Assembly (NCBI GenBank): GCA_020809705.1
Contig: CP085831.1
Span: 4,650,001-4,714,000 of the forward strand
Origin: Calonectria ilicicola
Lineage: Eukaryota > Ascomycota > Sordariomycetes > Hypocreales > Nectriaceae
Length of the DNA: 64,000 nucleotides
Reading direction: 5' to 3'
The notes beneath the pieces were generated by a model, which was not told where the DNA came from, made no database searches, and saw nothing but the letters and a program-made list of their open reading frames with translations. The position numbers were made by a program, and so were the translations under genes. Below, piece after piece: positions 57,393-64,000 of the stretch. Positions within the stretch are counted from its first letter, which is position 1. Each line of letters opens with the position of its first letter.

Positions 57393-57671
57393 GGTGGACA
57401 ATGTTGTATCACTAGCGCCTGGTCTTGGAGATTAATGAAGATTCATTGGTGAATCCCTTCGCCCTGGTTCAAGTGCCGTCACCACATCTGTGCTGTGGGG
57501 TTTAGAATTCAATTTAATACTCACAAACGGGACCTTGGCAAAGCCCGGGCGACGTTAGATTGATACCCTACATGTAGATAGGAATGGTTAATAGCCAATT
57601 GTCGACATACGAAACACTGGTGTGTCTCGTGAGATCTGCTTGCCAAGGACGTCGCTGGCATATTTCGTAGG

Positions 57672-57679
57672 TCCCCACA
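57672..57679 (-). promoter_or_regulatory. TGTGGGGA on the minus strand near the P450 core promoter
   Basis: TCCCCACA on the plus strand, 141 bases upstream of the P450 start and 67 bases before its TATA-like box. Confidence 0.45.
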
Positions 57680-57819
57680 TTCCCCGCTGTTGGATCTCAA
57701 TAATGCTATATTTGCTCCTTACGTCTCCAAACAAATCCATCTATCTATAAAACTTTTTGAAACATCTCGCCGACAAGACAACACACATTAATACTTCTTG
57801 TTTCAACAAGATTAATGCC

Positions 57820-59499
57820 ATGTTGCAAATCTTGATTTTGGCTGGACCCATTGTCCTCTTTGGAGGCTGGTTCCTATGGGCCCTTTACAGTGTTTTCTTT
57901 TCATCGTTAGCCAACGTTCCAGGACCGTTCTTGTGTCGTATTACCGACTTGTGGTACCTCTCTCGCATATATAATGGATCTTTTGAAAAAGAAAACTTGG
58001 AGCTCCATAAAAAATACGGTAACTCCTTCCCGATTGTGGCTAAATTCGCAAGTCAAGGCTGATATGCGATTGATTTAGGTCCGGTGGTGCGCTACGGCCC
58101 AAACAGATACAGCATATCTGACCCCCATGCCACTCAAATAATTTACAGCCCAAGTAGCAAGTTCATAAAATCGAACTGGTATGATGCTTGGATCCAGCCC
58201 ATGGGCGCGCAATGGGACTTGTTTTCAGACCGGGATCCTCACAGACACCGACTGAATCGCCGACAATATCAGAATATGTATAGCATGTCATCGCTTGTTG
58301 ATTACGAGCCCTATGTGGATGCCTGCTCCGACATATTTTCTCAGAGAATGCTAGAGATGAGCACCGAAGGAGGAAACGGAGCTGTTGACATGGGTCACTG
58401 GTTTCGGTGCTATGCCATCGATGTCATCAGCATGATCACTTTCTCCAAGCGTCTGGGATTCTTGGACTTTGGTGAAGACATTGGCGGTCTTCTTCAGCAG
58501 ATCGAGACTGTTATGGGGTTCGGAAGTATGCTTGGGGTATACTCTCATTTCAGGCCTCTGCTTGTCAAGATTTCAAAGCTGCTGGAAGGAAAGAAGGGAA
58601 AGCAACAAATGCTCATTCAATTTACTCATGACTGTATTGCAGAACATGAGGCAGAGTTACAGGCCAAAAGGAAACAAGAGAACTTTAACGGGCCTACCGA
58701 CTTCACCACAAAGTTTGTTAATAGACAAGCAGAGAACCCCGCGGAGTTCACAAGCTACCATACCGAAATAGGATGTTTGTCCAACATTGCTGCGGGATCG
58801 GATACGACATTTATCAGTCTTTCTGGGACTCTCTACCATATCCTTCGGAACCCAGAGGTCGTTACGAAGCTTCGACAGGAAGTAGATGACATTTGCCCCT
58901 CCGTTGAAGGGGCATCACCACATATCAGTTTTAATCAGACTCAGAAAATGCCGTATTTGCAAGCGGTACTCAAGGAAGCATTGAGAATGCATCCCGCCAC
59001 CGGTCTTCCTCTGGAACGAGTTGTGCCACCAGGAGGTGCAACCATAAGCAATGTCTTTTTCCCCGAAGGGGTACGTATTCGGGGCATTATATTCTGATTT
59101 TTACTAACATTATACAAGACCACTGTTGGCGTGAATACTTGGGTTGAGCACCGCAGCAAAGCTATCTTTGGAAAAGACGCGGATGATTTCAACCCGGACA
59201 GATGGCTTGATTCTGATAAAGATCGAGTCAGCGTCATGAACAGACATTGGATGCCGGTAAGTTTTGGCTGATGACAATTATCCAGAGCTGAAATAGCTGA
59301 CTTGACAAAGTTTGGACTTGGATCTCGGACGTGCATTGGACGCCACATCTCCATGTTAGAAATGACAAAGTTGATTCCACGCCTCATTCGAGACTTTGAC
59401 ATGAAGCTAGCTATTGATGGGCAGTGGGAGACAAGTAACCATTGGTTTGTTAAGCCTGTAAATTTCAAAGTGTTGGTTAAGCAGCGGAAGGATGCTTGA
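57820..59499 (+). CDS. Cytochrome P450 monooxygenase
   Basis: Four exons (57820-58018, 58079-59070, 59119-59256, 59311-59499) give 505 aa. An N-terminal anchor (MLQILILAGPIVLFGGWFLW) is followed by NVPGPFLCRITDLWYL, the I-helix oxygen-binding motif AAGSDTT (about residue 305), the K-helix ExxR in KEALRMHP (about 366-369) and the haem loop FGLGSRTCIG with Cys at about residue 451. All P450 hallmarks are present and uninterrupted. It is an endoplasmic-reticulum monooxygenase. Family assignment is not possible from the sequence alone; the DPHRHRLNRRQY region is seen in fungal pisatin-demethylase-like P450s. Neighbours and a shared promoter motif place it in a small metabolic cluster. Confidence 0.94.
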
Positions 59500-59669
59500 A
59501 GGTTGTGCTATCGGCTTGTTGATTTCTAGTTCAAATCAATAAAAAGTGAGCTCCAGCAGGATTTTCTGTTGGAGCGCTACTAGAGCTAGAGAAGTGGTAT
59601 ATGCAGTGAATTTTGGTTCTTGATTGCTTCTAGCATATCCCGCCTTGTATTTTGCAAAAAGAAAGGTTC

Positions 59670-59773
59670 TGTCGGTGGAGAGGCTCGAACTCTCGACCTT
59701 TGGATGTCCCTGACCTTGGGTCAAGTCATATGTCATATGAGACCAACGCTCTAACCAACTGAGCCACACCGAC
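59670..59773 (-). tRNA. tRNA-Met (CAT), elongator type, with a 30-nt intron
   Basis: On the minus strand the 7-bp acceptor stem GTCGGTG/CACCGAC, D-arm GCTC...GAGC, anticodon loop with CAT (59737-59739) and T-arm GAGAG-TTCGAGC-CTCTC are all present. An intron of 30 nt (59706-59735) follows anticodon position 37, the canonical place. The body resembles eukaryotic elongator tRNA-Met (GCGTTGGTCTCATA...TCCAAAGG). The intron repeats CATATGA twice in tandem with the exon boundary. CCA is not encoded, as normal in fungi. Confidence 0.9.
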
Positions 59774-60288
59774 TGGAGAGGTTGTACAAGCTATTCCTCA
59801 TCCGGATATGGTGGAGATAGTCATGTTGCAGATCATGAAGTTGAGACAGATTGAATTACGACAGGCATGAACATTCACCTCCCGTTGTATTGACCTGTCT
59901 TCGACACGTTTTCGCACAAGTGTTGAAATATTCTCTCACATGTCGAGTTTCTATGGTGATGGGAAAGCTATTAATTAGCATTCCATTATCGTGGCTAGCA
60001 CCGACGGTAAATCGCTGCAGCGCGTCAAAGTCGGGAGACTGATGACACGATAGTTTGAAGTGTCCCCTTGGATTCCGTTGGTTTTGGTAGAACATACCGG
60101 ATGTGGAAATTCCTTTTGCCTCCGATGATTTGGTTCAATTTAACGTTAATGGTTTGAAGAGAATAATTCGTAACCATTTTTGATGTGGCGGAAGTGGGGA
60201 TGCATCTGTGGGGAAGCACGCTATATTTCTGTCGTTTGAGGATCCTTTGTCGGCAATTCGCTGCCACATGTTAATTCAATTAATCACT
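59774..60288. other. Intergenic region upstream of the PrpF-like gene
   Basis: No gene. AGTGGGGA at 60193-60200 and TGTGGGGA at 60207-60214 lie within 100 bases of the PrpF-like start. Confidence 0.5.
60193..60214 (+). promoter_or_regulatory. AGTGGGGA and TGTGGGGA in the PrpF-like promoter
   Basis: Two copies 14 bases apart, start to start. TGTGGGGA at 60207-60214 is 75 bases upstream of the start codon and is followed by AGCACG. Confidence 0.45.
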
Positions 60289-61470
60289 ATGGCATATGAC
60301 GATCAAATTCGAGTTCCCGCAGTCTACATGCGTGGAGGATCGAGTAAAGCTATATTTCTTAGGGAAGAGGATATTCCCCCACCAGGTCCGTCTCGTGATG
60401 CCCTATTGAAACGATTGATGGGAACGCCCGATCCGATTCAGATTGACGGGATGGGCGGAGCAAAAGCAGTGACTTCTAAGATTGCTATCATCTCACGTTC
60501 CAAAAGGGACAATATCGACATTGATTACACATTCGCGCAGGTGGGCGTCAGAGATGACACCATTGACTACAGCATCAACTGTGGGAATATTTCTGCCGCT
60601 GTTGGACCGTTTGCGATCCAAGAAGGCCTCGTTGAATCATTCCGACCTGGTAGATATACAGGGAATGAAAACATAAGCACACAAGAAATCCGCATTTACA
60701 ACACCGGAACTAAGAAGCTCCTCATTTCCCACGTCCCCATTGACGACCAGAGGCGCCTCATCACTCAAGGGACATGCAAAATTGCCGGAGTCCCTGGAAC
60801 GGCGGCTCCAATTCTTTTGGACTACAGAGAGACCATTGGCGCAGGATTGGATCAGGGAATTCTTCCAACTGGAAACACAACAGACTACGTTCGTGTTGGG
60901 ATTAAGAAAATTGAATTCACCCTGTGCGATGTGGCAAATGTTTATGTTTTTGCATGTGCATCTAGCTTCGACGTAACTGGTCATGAATCGGCAGCAGCTT
61001 TGACCTCAAATACAGCGCTTCTCTCTCGGATTAATGAATTCAGAGGCAAAGTGGCGGAGATGGTGGGAATGTGCAATGACTGGACCAAAGTGGATGAACA
61101 GTCGCCTTTCGTCCCCATGGTCATCCTTATCGCTCCGCCGCTCGCCGATGATAGTGATATCACTGGCCGTCTTTTCTTAGACAACATGTGCCACGAGAGT
61201 ATGGCTGGGACTGGATCTATGGCCTTTGGCGCTTGCAGTCGGACGATGGATTCCGTGGTTTTCAGACAACTCCGAGACCAAGCGCTACAGTCCTCCACTC
61301 TCAGAATCGCTCATCCACTTGGAGTAATGTACATATCGGTACAGACTGAAAACTCAACACCCTCTACAACACCGTCATTCAGGACACTTTCATTTGTGCG
61401 AACAGCAAGGAGGCTTATGGATGGCAATGTGTATGTACCGAAGGAGACGCTTGGTGTGTTAGGTGGCTGA
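60289..61470 (+). CDS. PrpF-family isomerase (methylaconitate/aconitate-type)
   Basis: An intronless frame of 393 aa. The first ATG giving the family start is 60289 (MAYDDQIRVPAVYMRGG); an upstream extension is not family-like. Marks: RVPAVYMRGGSSKAIFL, QIDGMGGAKAVTSKIAI, the active-site Cys in YSINCGNISAAVGPFAI (about residue 98), VPGTAAPILLDY and CHESMAGTGSMAFGACSRTM, with the C-terminal lobe typical of the duplicated diaminopimelate-epimerase fold. PrpF proteins isomerise double bonds of methylaconitate and related tricarboxylates; Ustilago Adi1, an aconitate isomerase of this family, opens its itaconate pathway. The exact substrate here is unknown. The promoter carries the cluster 8-mer, and its neighbours are a P450 and a 2OG oxygenase. 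Confidence 0.9.
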   Translation: MAYDDQIRVPAVYMRGGSSKAIFLREEDIPPPGPSRDALLKRLMGTPDPIQIDGMGGAKAVTSKIAIISRSKRDNIDIDYTFAQVGVRDDTIDYSINCGNISAAVGPFAIQEGLVESFRPGRYTGNENISTQEIRIYNTGTKKLLISHVPIDDQRRLITQGTCKIAGVPGTAAPILLDYRETIGAGLDQGILPTGNTTDYVRVGIKKIEFTLCDVANVYVFACASSFDVTGHESAAALTSNTALLSRINEFRGKVAEMVGMCNDWTKVDEQSPFVPMVILIAPPLADDSDITGRLFLDNMCHESMAGTGSMAFGACSRTMDSVVFRQLRDQALQSSTLRIAHPLGVMYISVQTENSTPSTTPSFRTLSFVRTARRLMDGNVYVPKETLGVLGG

Positions 61471-61780
61471 TAGAAATTATTGAAGACTGGCACTTATGGT
61501 AGAAGATGTGAATTTAAGGGTTGTGCTGTAAAGCGCATTAGCGATTCAAGTGGAAACTTATCGAATACCTCTTACAGTTCTCTATCATTGCTTTGTCAAC
61601 TTGTGGATCAAGAGGCTCTTGCTCATGGGTACATTGAACAAAATTAAACTGGACATTTGTTATTCCAGACAGAGAATTAAACCACAAAGACAGAATAATA
61701 ATATAGCAGTTCTTGAAATCAATGACATGTAAATTTGCAATCTATGGAATAATGTCGAGCGCACTGGTACACAATGTATT
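61471..61780. other. Intergenic gap between convergent genes
   Basis: 310 bp between the stops of the PrpF-like and 2OG-oxygenase genes, A+T-rich, nothing coding seen. Confidence 0.4.
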
Positions 61781-62887
61781 CTAATTGTAGTGCTTTGTCT
61801 TGATACCTCCAACGGTCTCTTCCTGAACACCCGAGCCCTTGTTCTTGAAAAGGTCGGAAACTCCGTACGCACTGATACGTGCTTTACGGTACATTTCCGA
61901 CGTTGGCTCAGAGCCTGGTTCAAATCGTCTCTCAACTCCAGCATTTCTTAGCACTGACGACTCTTCCAACAAAGTGTTGATCTTCACTTCATTGTTTGGC
62001 ACCACAAAGTAGAATAGGCCACATCGATCCTGGTTGCGCTGATCAGGAGGCGGGCGGCAAACACGGTGAATTGTGGCCTTGTAGTAGCCACCAGTCCACC
62101 ATTCCATCATTTCTCCGGCGTTGATAACCATCGATCCGGGAAGATACTTGACCCATCTCCACTCCTTTGTATGATGATCCATGAGCTGAAGAGATGCCAT
62201 AGGCTGGCTAAAGAGCATCGTGATGGACCCAAAGTCACAGTGTCCCTTCAGCCAGACACCCTTGGTCTTCTCCATGTCCTCCTCTTGGTGGTCGTGGAAA
62301 TACATCATGTAGCGGAACCAAGAGTCATCTTCCACGCCGAACTGGTGGCGGTCCACGAAGAAGTTCTCAGGAAGATCTAATGAGATAGCGAAGAGGGTCA
62401 GAAGGCGGTACAAAACAACCTTGTGCAAGTGACTACCCAGTTCTTCAATTTCTTCCAAGTATGGCTGGAATGTAGAAGGATGCTCTCTCAGAGTCAGGTT
62501 ACGATTCCAGTTGTACTGCTCAATCTGATCCTTGACTCCTTGGTCAATGGTCCAGTAGTTGCGGAGCTTGAACCCTTGATAGGAGCCATTCTTCTTCATC
62601 TCGCCCTCAAGACGTCGCTTCTCCTCTATCGGTGTTTTTGTGAGAACTGTGTAGCCGATATCTACCTGCCTCTCGATATCTTTGAGAGAGAGGCCATGGT
62701 TGATCACATAGAAGAAACCATGTCTGCGCATGGCTTCATGAAGTTGCCCAGCCAGCTTCTTGCGAGCTTCTTCACCGTCATTGTAGGTTGATAAGTCGAG
62801 CTGAACCAAATCAGCATACTCCAATGGCTCCTTGGTCTCTTGAACAGGAACGAAATGCTCCGGCTGAGGCTTGACAGTTCCAGGCAT
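61781..62887 (-). CDS. Isopenicillin-N-synthase-like Fe(II)/2-oxoglutarate oxygenase
   Basis: An intronless frame of 368 aa, starting MPGTVKPQPEHFVPVQETKE. The N-terminal DIOX-N part has RRHGFFYVINHGLSLKDIE. The catalytic core holds the iron ligands His216 and Asp218 in KGHCDFGS, the distal His274 in KATIHRV and a putative 2OG-binding Arg288 followed by CGLFYF, where many relatives have RxS. PGSMVINAGEMMEWWTGGYY is the usual strand before the distal His. Length and motif spacing are normal. Such enzymes hydroxylate, desaturate or cyclise small molecules in the cytosol. It is convergent to the PrpF-like gene and has TGTGGGGA in its promoter, with a TATAAAT-like box at 62989-62995. Confidence 0.92.
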   Translation of the reverse strand: MPGTVKPQPEHFVPVQETKEPLEYADLVQLDLSTYNDGEEARKKLAGQLHEAMRRHGFFYVINHGLSLKDIERQVDIGYTVLTKTPIEEKRRLEGEMKKNGSYQGFKLRNYWTIDQGVKDQIEQYNWNRNLTLREHPSTFQPYLEEIEELGSHLHKVVLYRLLTLFAISLDLPENFFVDRHQFGVEDDSWFRYMMYFHDHQEEDMEKTKGVWLKGHCDFGSITMLFSQPMASLQLMDHHTKEWRWVKYLPGSMVINAGEMMEWWTGGYYKATIHRVCRPPPDQRNQDRCGLFYFVVPNNEVKINTLLEESSVLRNAGVERRFEPGSEPTSEMYRKARISAYGVSDLFKNKGSGVQEETVGGIKTKHYN

Positions 62888-63864
62888 TGTGATGAGTTGG
62901 TGTCAAATCGAACGGCTAAGGAATTCTTTAGGACAAGTGTAGTGTGTTGTGGTTATTTTAATTCATCAAGGCATCAACATCTGGTTCTATTTATAATAAG
63001 TCATCACATTCATGTAACGGTTATTCCCGTAAAGGACCCGTGAGAGCTGTGGCGTCATCTTTGTGGAAAGGTTAAGAATCGCGGTGGGGTGGCACCCGTG
63101 TGGTGGGGGAGTACGGTGTTGTTAGTGATGTGGGGAAGTGTGATGATTCAATCTCCTTCTTATTTCCGGTTTCTGATATAACCTTAGGCATTTGATCGTC
63201 ATAATATTTTTCCGATGTGATTTAAACAGCCTTCGGATCTATTTTTCTTGGTTTCTTGTTTGTCTTTGGCAATTTCCCGATGTGGCGCGCTAAGCCGAAT
63301 TTAATGTCGCATGTTGGAGGAGCATCTGAAGAGCAGTGCTTGGTAAAGCAGAAGAATCCGAGTGAGAACTGGCTAAGTTTCTATAGCTGATCGCTCCGCT
63401 TTTGTGTAATAGGGATGTTGTACTAGAACAACTCTTGCTAAGATAGCTATTCTGCAATTTCAAATTAGACTGGGATTTGATCGATTTGATCTGAGTTTTT
63501 AAAATAGAAGAATAACATGGATATTTTAAATTGTATATTATTACTCATATTTCGATTTTGCTAATATAATTATCTTTTCGTCTAATTATCCTTCAAGTGT
63601 TGAGCTGGAAGGAAAATGAGTAACCTGATAGCCAACCTCGTGAGAGGTTAACGAACAATCATGCCCCACAATGCCAAGAGGTAAAGTAACCCTAAGCGCC
63701 GCAAATGGGGCTGAGATTTGAGCGGGGTGGATAATGTGCTCAGAGAACACATGCGACCGTATGGACAGGTTCCGCTCGGACAAAGTCAGTAACTACCTTG
63801 TTGTCACAGCCCCTTCTTGCTAGCGTCGTTGACCTGGACCACACACGTTTCTGTTATTTGTAAG
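62888..63864. other. Intergenic region upstream of the 2OG-oxygenase and HET genes
   Basis: Left part is the oxygenase promoter with TATA-like box and GTGGGG motifs. Right part is A+T-rich and leads to the HET start at 63865. No gene is supported between them. Confidence 0.45.
63129..63136 (+). promoter_or_regulatory. TGTGGGGA in the 2OG-oxygenase promoter
   Basis: Exact copy 242 bases upstream of the start codon at 62887. Nearby GGTGGGGT (63083-63090) and GGTGGGGG (63102-63109) are weaker versions. Confidence 0.45.
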
Positions 63865-64000
63865 AATGGTCTTAGCCAACGAAATTCGTATACTACACCT
63901 ACGCCCACACAAGGGGGACGATAGTTCTTCACTTGAGGGCTATCTTGAAGTCGTATCGCTTGAGGCTAGCCCCAAGTATGAGGCCGTCTCCTATGTCTGG
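63865..64000 (+). CDS. HET-domain protein, 5' end only
   Basis: Forty-five codons and one base are inside the window, which ends here. They read MVLANEIRILHLRPHKGDDS, a GYLEVVSLEASPKYEAVSYVW segment with the typical HET opening: IRxLHL at the start and, about 25 residues later, YEAxSYVW. HET domains carry this YEALSYVWG-type motif as their first conserved block. Such genes mediate heterokaryon incompatibility and programmed cell death in fungi, but many copies per genome exist and most are not characterised. The C-terminus and any partner domain are outside the window. Confidence 0.75.

Larger units (their letters stand above)
57070..57819. other. Divergent promoter of cupin and P450 genes
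   Basis: Contains TGTGGGGA at 57374-57381 and 57385-57392, its reverse complement TCCCCACA at 57672-57679, and TGTGGGG at 57354-57360 and 57494-57500. A TATAAAA box lies at 57746-57752, 74 bases before the P450 start. Confidence 0.6.

Noticed and set aside
1..64000. CRISPR arrays, bacterial operons, complete transposons
   Set aside because: No spaced repeats, ribosome-binding sites or transposase/reverse-transcriptase motifs were found; the genome is eukaryotic with spliced genes.

Overview
The window is chromosomal DNA of a filamentous ascomycete (Pezizomycotina). Short GT-AG introns, mostly 46-114 nt, interrupt nearly every gene, often with a CTAAC/CTGAC-like branch site just before the acceptor. 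The gene families are typical of moulds: Zn2Cys6 regulators, a Gpr1/Fun34 membrane protein, MAL-type sugar porters, DUF7708, DUF4246, an NLP and a HET domain. I cannot name the species. Exon models were built by hand from reading frame, splice consensus and remembered family patterns. Every spliced model with a resolved start closes in frame; the exceptions are stated in the entries.

Layout. 1-12 kb: a secreted NLP (2.2-3.0 kb), a DUF7708 gene carrying an in-frame internal duplication (4.4-6.5 kb, minus) and an AAA ATPase gene with a one-base frameshift (7.6-11.0 kb). 12.4-13.5 kb: a Gpr1/Fun34/YaaH membrane protein. 13.9-24.1 kb: a likely mitochondrial amino-acid catabolism cluster, made of a Zn2Cys6 regulator, a YCII protein, a RidA protein, proline dehydrogenase, P5C dehydrogenase and a flavin-reductase-like protein. 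25-30 kb: a carboxylesterase and a sugar transporter. 31-39 kb: a small cysteine-rich secreted protein, an unknown protein, a second Zn2Cys6 regulator and a Thr-rich secreted protein. 40-49 kb: a second sugar transporter, then a very large patatin / glycosidase-like / CorA-like fusion gene. 49-56 kb: a DUF4246 oxygenase-like protein, a gene broken by one nonsense codon, a small membrane ORF and a conserved two-TM protein. 56.5-62.9 kb: a compact cluster of cupin, P450, PrpF-like isomerase and Fe(II)/2OG oxygenase, with an intron-bearing tRNA-Met inside. The window ends in the first codons of a HET-domain gene.

Two candidate regulons are the most useful result. In the first, the divergent promoters YCII/RidA and PRODH/P5CDH, and the flavin-reductase promoter, share a CGG-N9-CCG dyad, mostly CGGAA-N5-TTCCG. 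This is the architecture expected for a Zn2Cys6 dimer, and such a gene lies next door at 13.9-16.5 kb. All five enzymes start with Arg/Ser-rich, acid-free presequences, so the set looks like one co-regulated mitochondrial module for proline or a related cyclic amino acid. In the second, the 8-mer TGTGGGGA occurs five times within 6 kb, in the promoters of the cupin, P450, PrpF and 2OG-oxygenase genes. The enzyme set recalls, without proving, aconitate/itaconate-type carboxylic acid chemistry.

The most unusual single gene is 43098-49033, predicted to encode 1905 aa: an NLR-type patatin domain without a visible catalytic Asp, a six-hairpin-glycosidase-like middle and a CorA-like membrane end. 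With the DUF7708, AAA and HET genes it makes the window rich in families linked to fungal self/non-self systems.
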